A DNA stretch of 64,000 nt, from assembly GCF_000759675.1 (NCBI RefSeq), contig NZ_BAWM01000152.1:62001-126000 (forward strand), given 5' to 3'. Below the pieces are notes generated by a model. That model had not been told where the DNA came from. It made no database searches and was given only the letters and a program-made list of their open reading frames with translations. The DNA is from Neobacillus niacini (lineage in GTDB: Bacteria; Bacillota; Bacilli; Bacillales; Cytobacillaceae). The position numbers and the translations under genes were made by a program. Positions 42,647 through 51,708 of the stretch are shown in pieces; position 1 is the stretch's first letter; each line of letters starts with the position of its first letter.

Positions 42647-44368
42647 CTATTTTCGATTATGCAAAAATTCTAGTAAGTCATTCGGTTCTAATGCGTTGAT
42701 CACCGATGATTTTTTTATCCAGCCTTTTTTCGCTGTTGAAACGCCCACAGACATATGTGCTAACGTCTCCTTCTTATGGGCATCTGTATTAATAAATATT
42801 TTAACTCCCGCATCCTGTGCTTTTCTTAAAGATTCTGGTTTAAGGTCCAATCGATTAGGATTGGCATTTAGCTCTAATGCTGTATTTGTTTCTTTTGCTA
42901 ACTCTATCAGCAAATCGATATCAACATCATAGCCTTCCCGGCGTCCAATTTTTCTGCCAGTCGGATGGGCAATTAAATCCACGTGCGCATTTTTTAATGC
43001 TGTTGTTAGCCGCTCCATGATTTTTTCTCTTGGCTGTGAAAAAGCAGAGTGAATGGAGGCAATGACGAAATCCATTTCTGCAAGTAGGTCGTCCTCATAA
43101 TCCAATGTGCCATCTGGTAAGATGTCCATTTCAACTCCGGATAAAATTAGTATATCATCGTATTTTTCATTTAATTTTTTTATTTCTTCTTTTTGCTGCA
43201 GCAATCGCTCACGTGTCAGTCCATTTGCCACTTTTAAATACTGAGAATGGTCGGTGATCGCCATATATTTATAACCCTTTGCACGACACGCCTCAACCAT
43301 TTCCTCAATCGAATGAGCCCCGTCGCTCCAGGTTGAGTGCATGTGCAAATCGCCCTTAATATCACTTAGTTGTATCAATTCATCTTCATATGCGGAGAAA
43401 TCCTCAACTTCTTTTCCATCTTCTCGTACTTCTGGTGGAATAAATGGCAGGTCAAAATGCTTGAAAAACTCTTCCTCTGAAGAAAAAGTAAGAACTTCAC
43501 CTGTCTCAACATTTTCCACACCATACTCACTAATCTTTTCTCCCCGTTCCTTAGCAAGCTGTCTCATCCGGACATTGTGTTCCTTTGAACCAGTAAAATG
43601 GTGGAGAGTGGTCGTAAATTCCTCTGGTTTGACGATTCTAAAATCGACTGAAACATCATAATCAAACTCAAACACAAGTGATACCTTTGTATCTCCTGCA
43701 CCAATAACCTCTTTTATATTTGGTAAATCCAGCAGGAACTGTTTCACCTTTTCTGGCTGTTCGCTAGAAATAATAAAATCTAGGTCTTTAATCGTCTCTC
43801 GCACTCTTCGCAAACTTCCAGCTCGTGAGAATTTATGAATCTCAGGAAGTTCAGAAAGCTTCGCCTCAATATGTTCAGCAATTGGGAGCATATAGGCAAG
43901 AGGCAGGCGGTCAGGTCTAGAGCCAACATTGGCAATCGCACTTAGGATTTTTTCTTCAGTCTTTTTCCCGAAACCTGCCAGGTTTTGCACTTTGCCTGCT
44001 TTACATGCTTCTTCTAAGGTTGTGACATCTTCAATTCCTAGTTCTTTATGAAGCTTAGCAATCTTTTTACCGCCTAGCCCTGGTAATTGTAATAACGGAA
44101 TTAACCCTTTAGGAACCTCTTCCTTAAGCTCCTTCAATACCGAGGAAGTGCCCTCATTTATGTATTCTTCAATAACAGCTCCGGTCCCCTTGCCGATTCC
44201 TGATAACTTGGTAAAATCCTCGATATCTGATAGGCTGCGATCATCAAATTCTAGTGCAGACGCAGCTTTGCGGAAGGCAGATACCTTGAATGGATTTTCA
44301 CCTTTTAGTTCCATATATACCGCGATTGTTTCTAATAAACGAATTAAATCTTTTTTATTTATCTCCAT
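42647..44368 (-). CDS. polX: Family X DNA polymerase/3'-5' exonuclease
   Basis: A 573-residue repair polymerase. The N-terminal part (1-320) is a pol-beta-like module with helix-hairpin-helix motifs LSGIGKGTGAVIEEY and LPGLGGKKIAKL and the nucleotidyl-transfer motif DLDFIISS. The C-terminal PHP domain (about 335-570) contains DLHMHSTWSDG, AITDHSQ, SGVEMDIL, HPTGR and NTDAHK and provides 3'-5' exonuclease activity. It acts in base-excision repair. A GTG three bases upstream (44369-44371) is an equally possible start. It precedes mutS2, as in B. subtilis (yshC). Confidence 0.95.
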   Translation of the reverse strand: MEINKKDLIRLLETIAVYMELKGENPFKVSAFRKAASALEFDDRSLSDIEDFTKLSGIGKGTGAVIEEYINEGTSSVLKELKEEVPKGLIPLLQLPGLGGKKIAKLHKELGIEDVTTLEEACKAGKVQNLAGFGKKTEEKILSAIANVGSRPDRLPLAYMLPIAEHIEAKLSELPEIHKFSRAGSLRRVRETIKDLDFIISSEQPEKVKQFLLDLPNIKEVIGAGDTKVSLVFEFDYDVSVDFRIVKPEEFTTTLHHFTGSKEHNVRMRQLAKERGEKISEYGVENVETGEVLTFSSEEEFFKHFDLPFIPPEVREDGKEVEDFSAYEDELIQLSDIKGDLHMHSTWSDGAHSIEEMVEACRAKGYKYMAITDHSQYLKVANGLTRERLLQQKEEIKKLNEKYDDILILSGVEMDILPDGTLDYEDDLLAEMDFVIASIHSAFSQPREKIMERLTTALKNAHVDLIAHPTGRKIGRREGYDVDIDLLIELAKETNTALELNANPNRLDLKPESLRKAQDAGVKIFINTDAHKKETLAHMSVGVSTAKKGWIKKSSVINALEPNDLLEFLHNRK

Positions 44369-44407
44369 CACTTCAACCCACCTTACTATTATTTTAACCT
44401 TTTAAAA

Positions 44408-44490
44408 GAAAAACTTCTCTCCTAGAGAGAAGTACGGCATTCTCTCCTAGAGAGAAGTAGGGCATTCTCTCCTAGAGAGAAGTTAAAGCA
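44408..44490 (-). repeat. Triplicate 25-bp palindrome at the 3' end of cvpA
   Basis: CTCTCCTAGAGAG recurs at 44417, 44442 and 44467, exactly 25 bp apart, each extended to TTCTCTCCTAGAGAGAA. The cvpA stop codon (44472-44474) lies inside the third unit. On the minus strand the last hairpin is followed by GTTTTTCTTTT and should act as a terminator. Confidence 0.88.
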
Positions 44491-45026
44491 GCAGTATATT
44501 CTATCCACATACTTTTTATTTGCTGCGAAAGGAATGGTGTATGATTAACAATTAAGTTCGCCATAATGGAATCATCCAAAGGTTTCTGCAATATTTCCAT
44601 TGGTACTAGCGCAGCAATATATAATAAAATAAAAATAATTAAATAGACTTCAGCAAAACCAAGCAGTCCGCCTGCCCACACATTTAATTGCTTAAGAATA
44701 GGCAGATGGGCAATAAAATCCAGCATGGATCCAATGATTTGCAGCAAAATCTTAACCGCGAAGAAAATAATCACAAATGCAATGGCACGGTAAAAGGCCT
44801 CCTCCATATTACTGTTCTCACTTAATAGTTTTAGAGGAGAAGTAGTACCAAGATTCGGATATGGAACCCATAGCGTTAATTTGGGAGCCAAATCGCTATA
44901 GTATAAATTTGCCACTATGTATGCAATAATAAAACCTGTTAAATGGACTACCTGCAAAATGAGGCCCCTTTTTAAACCGATAAAAAAACCAAAAACTAAT
45001 AATACAATAATTGCTAAATCCAGCAT
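44472..45026 (-). CDS. cvpA: CvpA family membrane protein (YshB)
   Basis: A 184-residue membrane protein with four to five helices and the CvpA start MLDLAIIVLLVFGFFIGLKRGLILQVVHLTGF. Homologues are linked to colicin V export and surface functions in enterobacteria; the role in Bacillus is unknown. It begins 7 bp after zapA, as in B. subtilis. Its final residues TSL and the stop codon are encoded by one unit of a triplicated 25-bp palindrome, so the natural C-terminus may have been altered by the repeat. Confidence 0.88.
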   Translation of the reverse strand: MLDLAIIVLLVFGFFIGLKRGLILQVVHLTGFIIAYIVANLYYSDLAPKLTLWVPYPNLGTTSPLKLLSENSNMEEAFYRAIAFVIIFFAVKILLQIIGSMLDFIAHLPILKQLNVWAGGLLGFAEVYLIIFILLYIAALVPMEILQKPLDDSIMANLIVNHTPFLSQQIKSMWIEYTAALTSL

Positions 45027-45033
45027 GACTTAT

Positions 45034-45294
45034 TCAGTCCTTTTCCTTTTGTAATTCAGATTGCAGCCGCTCTAATTGTTCCTTCATTTTAATATAATCA
45101 TTGACGGCATTCACAGCTGTTAATACAGCTAGTTTATTAACATCTAGTAATGGATTCCTAGAACCAATTTCGCGCATTTTATTGTCAACTAATGAAGCGA
45201 CATGTCGAACATGACTTTGGGTTTCGGTACCTAAAATAACAAATTGCTGTCCGTATATATCAACGGTTGTTCTAGTTTTTTCTGTATTTGACAA
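45034..45294 (-). CDS. zapA: Cell division protein ZapA
   Basis: An 86-residue FtsZ-associated protein that bundles protofilaments at mid-cell. The N-terminal strand-rich part reads TTVDIYGQQFVILGTE; the C-terminal half (about 45-86) is the dimerising coiled coil, ending LERLQSELQKEKD. Length and order zapA-cvpA-polX-mutS2 match B. subtilis (yshA). The 372-bp region upstream, shared with rnhC, contains repeat copy B. Confidence 0.93.
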   Translation of the reverse strand: MSNTEKTRTTVDIYGQQFVILGTETQSHVRHVASLVDNKMREIGSRNPLLDVNKLAVLTAVNAVNDYIKMKEQLERLQSELQKEKD

Positions 45295-45369
45295 ATTACT
45301 GCCTCCATTCGATTCGAAGAAATCCCTATTTTATAATATAACACGAACGGATGTGTGTCGAAAAGAGAA

Positions 45370-45604
45370 AAGCAAAAGCGCCTTCGGAACAAGCACAGCT
45401 TGTTCCTGCGAAGAATACTCTAAGGAGTTTTCCTTTGTGTTCAGCCCCGACAAGCGCTGGAGGGCCAGCAGGTGAAGTCGCGCCTTTTGACTTCGCAAGT
45501 TGGACCGAAGCGACCTCGAGGGGCTAGGCGCTCCTCAGAAAAGCTAACGCTTTTCTTTCGCGCGATGCGTCGCTTCCGTAGCTTACTCTTGTGGAGCTAG
45601 ACAG
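45370..45604 (+). repeat. Dispersed intergenic repeat, copy B
   Basis: The longest copy, between the divergent genes zapA and rnhC. It carries the full set of shared words: AAGCGCCTT, CCCCGACAAGCGCTGGAGGG, GACCGAAGCGACCTCGAGGG, GGCTAGGCGCT and GAGCTAGACA. Inverted segments such as GAAGTC...GACTTC and GGAACAAGC...GCTTGTTCC suggest a folded RNA. The rest of 45295-45666 holds only the flanking ribosome sites and A/T-rich DNA. Confidence 0.85.
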
Positions 45605-45666
45605 CGAAACAGTTTTAACTGGAGTTTTTTACTTTTTTTAGAAAATTGTCGAGGAGTGGTTCCAAC

Positions 45667-46602
45667 TTGGGAAATGTTGTGTTAAATCTAAGTATGTCTG
45701 AAATTAATAAAATGAAAAGCTACTACGAAGGTAAATTACTAGAAAAAACTCCTCCTGGCAGTGTGTTTGCTGCTAAGACTTCTGGATCCATGATTACGGC
45801 TTATAAATCAGGGAAAGTATTATTTCAAGGGAATGGCAGTGAAGCAGAAGCCAGCAGGTGGGGGGAGGCTGCTGCAAAAGCTCCAGCCAAATCTAAAGTT
45901 CCTAAAGGTAATCTTCCAGAAGGTATTGGGAAAATGTCAGTTATTGGATCTGATGAAGTCGGTACCGGTGATTTTTTTGGTCCAATAACGGTTGTCGCTG
46001 CTTATGTTAGGAAGGAAGATATCCCTTTATTAAAAGAATTGGGTGTCAGAGATTCAAAGGATTTAAATGATGATAAAATTATCGCGATTGCAAAGGTAAT
46101 TAAAGATATTGTTCCATTCAGTTTAATGACACTAAAAAATGAAAAGTATAATCAGCTTCAAAAGGCGGGAATGTCACAGGGTAAAATGAAGGCCATCCTC
46201 CATAATCAAGCCATCCTAAATGTGCTGGAGAAGATTTCACCGGTTAAGCCTGAAGCCATTCTGATTGACCAATTTGTTCAAGGAAGCACCTATTTTCAAC
46301 ATGTGAAAAATCAAAAAGCAGTTGCAAAAGAAAATGTTTATTTTAGCACGAAGGCAGAGGGTATTCATCTTGCCGTAGCAGCAGCATCGATCCTAGCACG
46401 CTATGCCTTTGTACAGTATATTGACAAGCTTAGTGATTCGGCAGGATTTAAGATTCCAAAAGGCGCAGGAGCTCCGGTGGATGAAGCGGCAGCAAAGCTG
46501 ATTTTGAAAAAAGGAAGAGAGGTATTGCCTCAATTCGTAAAGCTACACTTTGCCAATACCGATAAAGCACTTAATCTTGTGAATAAAAAATTTAAAGGTT
46601 GA
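45667..46602 (+). CDS. rnhC: Ribonuclease HIII
   Basis: A 311-residue type 2 RNase H that cuts RNA in RNA-DNA hybrids. I chose the TTG at 45667: it follows GAGGAG and makes the protein start align residue for residue with B. subtilis RnhC (VVLNLSMSEINKMK). The N-terminal domain is TBP-like. The catalytic domain begins GSDEVGTGDFFGP (Asp-Glu pair) and includes VRDSKDLNDDKI, LIDQFVQG and AAASILARYAF. It is transcribed opposite to zapA and ends at a strong terminator. Confidence 0.95.
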   Translation: MGNVVLNLSMSEINKMKSYYEGKLLEKTPPGSVFAAKTSGSMITAYKSGKVLFQGNGSEAEASRWGEAAAKAPAKSKVPKGNLPEGIGKMSVIGSDEVGTGDFFGPITVVAAYVRKEDIPLLKELGVRDSKDLNDDKIIAIAKVIKDIVPFSLMTLKNEKYNQLQKAGMSQGKMKAILHNQAILNVLEKISPVKPEAILIDQFVQGSTYFQHVKNQKAVAKENVYFSTKAEGIHLAVAAASILARYAFVQYIDKLSDSAGFKIPKGAGAPVDEAAAKLILKKGREVLPQFVKLHFANTDKALNLVNKKFKG

Positions 46603-46632
46603 CCAAATCTGGTAATGATTTGGTCTTTTTTC
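46601..46632 (+). terminator. Terminator of rnhC
   Basis: GACCAAATC, loop TGGTAAT, GATTTGGTC followed by TTTTTTCTTG, overlapping the rnhC stop. Confidence 0.92.
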
Positions 46633-46648
46633 TTGTATATAGGGGTTT

Positions 46649-46744
46649 GGCGAGTAAACTAGTATATTCGGCGAGTAAATTTCCAAAACTCGCGAGTTAT
46701 TAGAGAAATTGCGCGAGTAAAAGTAGATTTCCCGCGAGTAAACC
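46649..46744. repeat. Five GCGAGTAAA motifs at exact 21-bp period
   Basis: CGAGTAAA or CGAGTTAT begins at 46651, 46672, 46693, 46714 and 46735, each preceded by G or GC. The 12-bp spacers differ in sequence. The array fills the gap between the rnhC terminator and the NERD gene. Confidence 0.85.
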
Positions 46745-46847
46745 AATCCAACCTATCTAAATAGTGTCAAAATTATGTATTTTCATCCTTTTGAAAGGGT
46801 ATTTCATTCTCCAAACAGAATTATTTTTAAAAAGTTAGAAAGGATTG

Positions 46848-47828
46848 ATGTTTTTGATCTCAAAACCATGTGAAATAACGATAAGAATTGAAAAATTACA
46901 GGCACTTGATAGAAGATTAGCCCCCTATCATCAAGTCCATCCTGAAGTAACCACTGAATTAAGCAATAGAATGGCAGGTTATCGTGGTGAGAAATCGTTG
47001 GACTTCCATTTAAGCATGCTTCCGGATAAAAAATACTATATTTTCCACGGTCTTCGGCTTCTATATCGAAATTATTTCTTTCAATTAGATAATTTCCTCC
47101 TTTGTTCCGCTTTTGGGTTAAATCTAGAAGTAAAAAATATGGGCGGAGAACTCCACTTTGAAAAGAAATTTAATCAAATGGTTCAAACGAAGAAAGACTC
47201 AAGTGCCAGAAAAACAAATCCTGTTTTACAAGCAAGACTTCAGGCAATCAAGCTAAAAAAGTGGCTAAAGGAGCATAATTGTCTAGACATACCTATCTAT
47301 TACCTTTTTGTAAATAGCAATTCAAAGACGCTTATTATTTCGGAACCAGGAAATGAACATATTACTCAACATATATGTAATAGTGAATTTTTAATAGAAA
47401 AAATAGCTCAAATTGAAACAAACAACAAAACAGATCTTTTAGATCCAAAGGAATTGCGAAAAATTAAACGCCTCCTTTTAAACAATCACACTCCGGAAAA
47501 TCCCGATATCCTCCAACACTTCAACCTAACTCCAAAGGATATACCCACAGGTGTACATTGCCCCGGATGCAGCTTTTTACCCATGAAATATTTTCGTGGC
47601 TCTTGGAATTGCCCAAATTGTAAACTGAAGTCAAAAACTGCCCATTACCAAGCAGTTCATGATTATTTTCTACTCATTAAGCCCTCTATTACAAATGCTG
47701 AGTTTCGCCATTTTCTTCACATTGATTCTATTCATATTGCTCAGAAACTACTGTTTTCCATGAATCTACCCTATACAGGAAAGTTTAAAGATCGTGTTTA
47801 TCATTCTCCTGCTTTATGGAAGGAATAG
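46848..47828 (+). CDS. NERD-domain protein with C-terminal zinc ribbon
   Basis: A 326-residue protein. Residues about 45-170 form a nuclease-related domain (NERD): AGYRGEKSLDFHLSMLPDKKYYIFHGLRL, then QLDNFLLCSAFGLNLEVKNMGGELHF with the Asp and Glu-x-Lys of the restriction-endonuclease-like fold. A zinc ribbon near 240-270 has CPGCSFLPMKYFRGSWNCPNC. NERD proteins are thought to act in DNA processing, but none is well characterised in Bacillus. The ATG start is poorly separated from its AGAAAGGA site; a TTG at 46854 is an alternative. Confidence 0.8.
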   Translation: MFLISKPCEITIRIEKLQALDRRLAPYHQVHPEVTTELSNRMAGYRGEKSLDFHLSMLPDKKYYIFHGLRLLYRNYFFQLDNFLLCSAFGLNLEVKNMGGELHFEKKFNQMVQTKKDSSARKTNPVLQARLQAIKLKKWLKEHNCLDIPIYYLFVNSNSKTLIISEPGNEHITQHICNSEFLIEKIAQIETNNKTDLLDPKELRKIKRLLLNNHTPENPDILQHFNLTPKDIPTGVHCPGCSFLPMKYFRGSWNCPNCKLKSKTAHYQAVHDYFLLIKPSITNAEFRHFLHIDSIHIAQKLLFSMNLPYTGKFKDRVYHSPALWKE

Positions 47829-47858
47829 AAAAACACCTTGGCTTCCCCAAAGTGTTTT
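47829..47858. terminator. Bidirectional terminator between NERD gene and pheT
   Basis: AAAACACCTTGG, loop CTTC, CCCAAAGTGTTTT, between convergent genes and with A/T tails on both sides. Confidence 0.75.
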
Positions 47859-47867
47859 CTAGAATTA

Positions 47868-50282
47868 TTATCCTCTCAATACTGCTCCGGCCTTTTCTTT
47901 TAAGGCTTCGAGTACTTGAGTATGAACTTTTGTTACTTCTTCATCTGTTAATGTACGTTCTGGATCCATGTATTTCAGTGAGTAGGCAATAGATTTTTTA
48001 CCCTCTTCCATACGTTCACCTTCGTATAAGTCAAAGACGATTACTTCTTTAAGAAGCTTTCCGCCGGCTGTTTGAATAATGTCTCTCAACACACCTGAGA
48101 CTGTTTCTTTATCAACGACAAGAGCGATGTCTCTTGTGATCGATGGGAAACGTGGAATGGCTTCGTATCTTAGTGATGCTGTCGCAGCTTCAAGCACTGC
48201 TTTTAATGAAAGCTCGAACACATAGGTATCTTTCAAATCAAGCTCTTTTTGCATCGTTGGGTGCACTTGACCGACAAAACCAATTCTTTCACCATTCAAG
48301 TGAATTTCAGCAGTTCGTCCTGGATGCATGTTATCCACTTTAGCCTGAACATAAGTCACACTATCTGTTAGGCCAAGTTTTGCAAATAATCCTTCTAAAA
48401 TACCTTTTAGCACATAGAAGTCAACTGCCTTTTTCTCACCCTGCCAAGAATGGCTGTGCCAAAGACCAGTAATGGCACCAGCTAAATGCTCTTGCTCTTC
48501 AGGTAGGACTTCGTTTCCATTTGCTAAAAATACTGCACCTGTCTCATAAACAGCGAGGCTGTCGTTTTGACGGGCACTGTTGTATTTTAATACTTCCAAT
48601 AGCTGCGGCATAATACTTAAGCGTAGAATACTGCGGTCCTCACTCATCGGCATTGCTAGACGAATAAAGTCGCGTTTTTCAAGTGCGAATTGTGCAGCTT
48701 TTTCCTCACTTGTTAATGAATAGGTTACTGCTTGGTACAAGCCAGCACCTTCTAAATATTGACGGACAATACGGCGTTTTTCCTGATAGTCCGATAATTT
48801 ACCTGGTGTAGCAGATCCGATTGGCAATGTCTTAGGAATGTTGTCATAGCCGTATAGACGCGCTACTTCTTCAATTAAGTCTTCTTCGATTTTAATGTCA
48901 CCGCGGCGTGTTGGAGCTGTAACAGTAATTACATTTCCCTCCACATTAACCGCAAATTGAAGGCGTTCGAAAATAGCTTCAACATCCTGAACAGTCAGGT
49001 TCGTGCCGATGACACTATTTATTTTTTCTAAATTAATCGAAACCACTGCAGGTTCAACAGTTAATGTATCAACCTCTGAAGCACCTTCTAATACTTCGCC
49101 GCCAGCGTATTTTGCCATTAAGTAAGCTGCACGCTCACCCGCTGCACGTACGCGATTTGGATCGACACCCTTTTCAAAACGAGCACTTGCTTCACTTCGT
49201 AAGCCATGGTCCTTAGATGCTTTTCTTACAGTTCCCCCTGTAAAATAAGCAGCCTCCAACAACACGGTTGTTGTATCAGAACTAACTTCAGAATTAGCTC
49301 CACCCATTACACCCGCTAATGCAACTGGTTCTGTTCCATTTGTAATCACTAAATGATCAAAAGTTAAGGTACGTTCTGCATCATCAAGCGTTACAAATTT
49401 TTCACCGTCCTGTGCACGGCGCACAAGAATTTCTTTTGAACCTAAGCGATCATAATCGAATGCATGTAGCGGCTGACCATATTCTAAAAGAATGTAGTTG
49501 GTAATATCGACTACATTGTTGTGTGGACGAATTCCAGCAGACATAAGTCTTGTTTGCATCCATAGTGGTGCAGGACCGATTTTTACATTTTTAATTACTT
49601 TTGCCGCATATAAAGGATTATCCTCATTAGCATCAACTTTAACGGTAATATAATCCGTTGCCTTTTCATTTACAGGTTGAAGATCGCTTTCTGGAAGCTT
49701 TACTTCTCTGCCTAGAATCGCTGCAACTTCATAAGCCACACCAAGCATACTCAAGCAATCCGCGCGATTTGGTGTTAAGCCAAGCTCAAGAACTTCATCA
49801 TCACGGTTTAATAAGGATAATGCATCTGTCCCCACCTCTGCATCCTGAGGAAAAACAAAGATTCCTTCAGAATATTCCTTTGGTACAATCTTCGCTTCCA
49901 TACCGAGCTCAGTTAAGGAACAGATCATTCCATTTGACTCTTCACCGCGAAGCTTTGCACGCTTGATTTTAAAATTACCTGGTAAAACTGCACCAACGGT
50001 TGCCACTGCTACTTTTTGACCTTGCGCGACATTCGGTGCCCCGCAAATAATTTGAACTGGTTCACCCTGACCAATATCAACCTGGCATTTGCTTAATTTA
50101 TCAGCATTTGGATGCTGTACACGCTCAACAACGTGACCAACGACAACTCCTGTAATTCCTTCGTTAAGAACTTCTACACCCTCAACCTCAATCCCACTTT
50201 TTGTAATTTTTTCAGCTAACTCGTCAGCAGACACTCCGGATAAATCTACATAATCCTGGAGCCATTTATATGAAACGAACAT
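47868..50282 (-). CDS. pheT: Phenylalanyl-tRNA synthetase beta subunit
   Basis: An 804-residue subunit of the heterotetrameric class II synthetase. It recognises and edits tRNA-Phe. Domains in order: N-terminal strand, EMAP/tRNA-binding OB fold (about 40-150, VVVGHVVERVQHPNADKLSKCQVDIG), B3/B4 editing domain (about 205-380, with GVMGG), B5 domain (about 405-475), the inactive class II core, and the C-terminal FDX-ACB anticodon-binding domain (about 710-804). It lies 15 bp after pheS in the T-box-controlled operon. Confidence 0.98.
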   Translation of the reverse strand: MFVSYKWLQDYVDLSGVSADELAEKITKSGIEVEGVEVLNEGITGVVVGHVVERVQHPNADKLSKCQVDIGQGEPVQIICGAPNVAQGQKVAVATVGAVLPGNFKIKRAKLRGEESNGMICSLTELGMEAKIVPKEYSEGIFVFPQDAEVGTDALSLLNRDDEVLELGLTPNRADCLSMLGVAYEVAAILGREVKLPESDLQPVNEKATDYITVKVDANEDNPLYAAKVIKNVKIGPAPLWMQTRLMSAGIRPHNNVVDITNYILLEYGQPLHAFDYDRLGSKEILVRRAQDGEKFVTLDDAERTLTFDHLVITNGTEPVALAGVMGGANSEVSSDTTTVLLEAAYFTGGTVRKASKDHGLRSEASARFEKGVDPNRVRAAGERAAYLMAKYAGGEVLEGASEVDTLTVEPAVVSINLEKINSVIGTNLTVQDVEAIFERLQFAVNVEGNVITVTAPTRRGDIKIEEDLIEEVARLYGYDNIPKTLPIGSATPGKLSDYQEKRRIVRQYLEGAGLYQAVTYSLTSEEKAAQFALEKRDFIRLAMPMSEDRSILRLSIMPQLLEVLKYNSARQNDSLAVYETGAVFLANGNEVLPEEQEHLAGAITGLWHSHSWQGEKKAVDFYVLKGILEGLFAKLGLTDSVTYVQAKVDNMHPGRTAEIHLNGERIGFVGQVHPTMQKELDLKDTYVFELSLKAVLEAATASLRYEAIPRFPSITRDIALVVDKETVSGVLRDIIQTAGGKLLKEVIVFDLYEGERMEEGKKSIAYSLKYMDPERTLTDEEVTKVHTQVLEALKEKAGAVLRG

Positions 50283-50297
50283 ATCGTGTTCCTCCTC

Positions 50298-51335
50298 CTA
50301 CTCATGTTTTGCAAATTGCTTTATGAAACGTACATCATTCGTATAGAAATGACGAATATCATCGACGCCGTATTTCAACATGGCGATTCGCTCTGGGCCC
50401 ATACCGAATGCAAAACCAGTGTATTTTTTAGAATCATAGCCAGCCATTTCAAGGACGTTTGGATGGACCATTCCTGCTCCAAGAATTTCAATCCAGCCTG
50501 TTTTCTTACAAACATTACAGCCATGTCCGCCGCAAATCATACAGGAAATGTCCATTTCTACAGATGGCTCTGTGAATGGGAAGAAACTTGGACGTAATCT
50601 AATTTCACGGTCTTCACCGAACATTTTCTTTGCAAAAACCTCTAATGTACCTTTTAAATCACTCATCCGAATATTCTCGCCGACAACAAGACCTTCAATT
50701 TGCATGAACTGGTGAGAGTGTGTCGCATCATCATTATCACGGCGGTACACTTTACCTGGGCAGATAATTTTGATTGGACCCTTCCCTTGGTTCTTTTCCA
50801 TTGTCCGCGCCTGAACTGGCGATGTATGCGTGCGTAGTAAAATTTCATCTTTAATATAGAAGGAATCCTGCATATCACGAGCAGGGTGACCCTTCGGTAA
50901 ATTCAACGCTTCAAAGTTATAATAATCCTGCTCAACTTCAGGACCTTCAGCCACCTGATAACCCATACCAATAAATAAATCTTCAATTTCTTCAATGATT
51001 CTTGTTAATGGATGGTGGTTTCCAACCTTAACTGGTCTACCTGGCAATGTAACATCAATTGATTCAGAGGCTAGTTTTTCTAAAACTGCAGCTTCTTCTA
51101 AATCCTTTTGTTTCGCTTCTAAAATTGTGGCAATGGCTTCACGGACTTCATTTGCTAGTGCTCCCATAATCGGGCGCTCTTCAGCTGAAAGTTTACCCAT
51201 CCCACGCAGCACTTCAGTTATTGGACCTTTTTTACCTAAATAGGCAACACGAATGTCATTCAATTCTTTTAAGCTTGAAGACTGTTCAATTTTTTGAATA
51301 GCTTCTTGCTGCAATTCCTTTAATCGTTCTTGCAT
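50298..51335 (-). CDS. pheS: Phenylalanyl-tRNA synthetase alpha subunit
   Basis: A 345-residue catalytic subunit that charges tRNA-Phe. The N-terminal coiled coil (1-85) is followed by the class II core: motif 1 region HPLTRIIEEIEDLFIGMGY, motif 2 GPIKIICPGKVYRRDNDDATHSHQFMQIEG and motif 3 GFAFGMGPERIAMLKYG. A cysteine cluster CMICGGHGCNVCKKTGW is typical of Bacillus PheS. It begins after a T-box leader and is co-transcribed with pheT. Confidence 0.98.
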   Translation of the reverse strand: MQERLKELQQEAIQKIEQSSSLKELNDIRVAYLGKKGPITEVLRGMGKLSAEERPIMGALANEVREAIATILEAKQKDLEEAAVLEKLASESIDVTLPGRPVKVGNHHPLTRIIEEIEDLFIGMGYQVAEGPEVEQDYYNFEALNLPKGHPARDMQDSFYIKDEILLRTHTSPVQARTMEKNQGKGPIKIICPGKVYRRDNDDATHSHQFMQIEGLVVGENIRMSDLKGTLEVFAKKMFGEDREIRLRPSFFPFTEPSVEMDISCMICGGHGCNVCKKTGWIEILGAGMVHPNVLEMAGYDSKKYTGFAFGMGPERIAMLKYGVDDIRHFYTNDVRFIKQFAKHE

Positions 51336-51387
51336 TTGGATTTCCTCCTTAATTTTTAATTAATCATGTTCGAATGAGGGAAAAAAC

Positions 51388-51421
51388 AAAAAAACCCCAT
51401 CCCTGGAAAGGGACGAGGTTT
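51388..51421 (-). terminator. Terminator of the pheS T-box
   Basis: Minus-strand AACCTCGTCCCTTTCCAGGGATGGGGTTTTTTT forms the regulated stem with a T run. Confidence 0.9.
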
Positions 51422-51642
51422 ATAGTCGCGGTACCACCCTTGTAAACACGGTATGTAAAAAAACATTGTGTTCGCTTCATTCGGATAACGGCATAGGCCG
51501 GTGCACCTTTACATTTCTATTTGAAATGGTCCCGATGCCAACTCTGGAGGTGAACTTCTCCTATCCTTTCCATAAAAGTGCTTTCAGTCACGGCACTTTC
51601 TCCCTAAATGGTATTTGATATGATACTTTTCTCCGTCATCGT
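51422..51642 (-). promoter_or_regulatory. T-box leader of pheST
   Basis: The minus strand carries the T-box sequence GGGTGGTACCGCG (51428-51439) upstream of a competing terminator. The stem I region begins near 51642, and a specifier codon TTC (Phe, 51552-51554) sits in GGAGAAGTTCACC. Uncharged tRNA-Phe should stabilise the antiterminator and raise pheST expression. Confidence 0.93.
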
Positions 51643-51668
51643 TTTTGTTATTTTCAATAATGTAGATT

Positions 51669-51697
51669 ATTATATAATACTTTATCGATGGATTCAA
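51669..51697 (-). promoter_or_regulatory. Sigma-A promoter of pheST
   Basis: Minus-strand TTGAAT (51692-51697), 17-bp spacer, TATAAT (51669-51674), about 27 bp before the T-box leader. Confidence 0.85.
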
Positions 51698-51708
51698 ACA
51701 AGTATGGT

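Noticed and set aside
46649..46744. 21-bp motif array considered as a CRISPR or iteron-type origin
   Set aside because: The repeat is only 8-10 bp with 12-bp spacers, too short for CRISPR. There is no replication initiator gene beside it, and the window is chromosomal.
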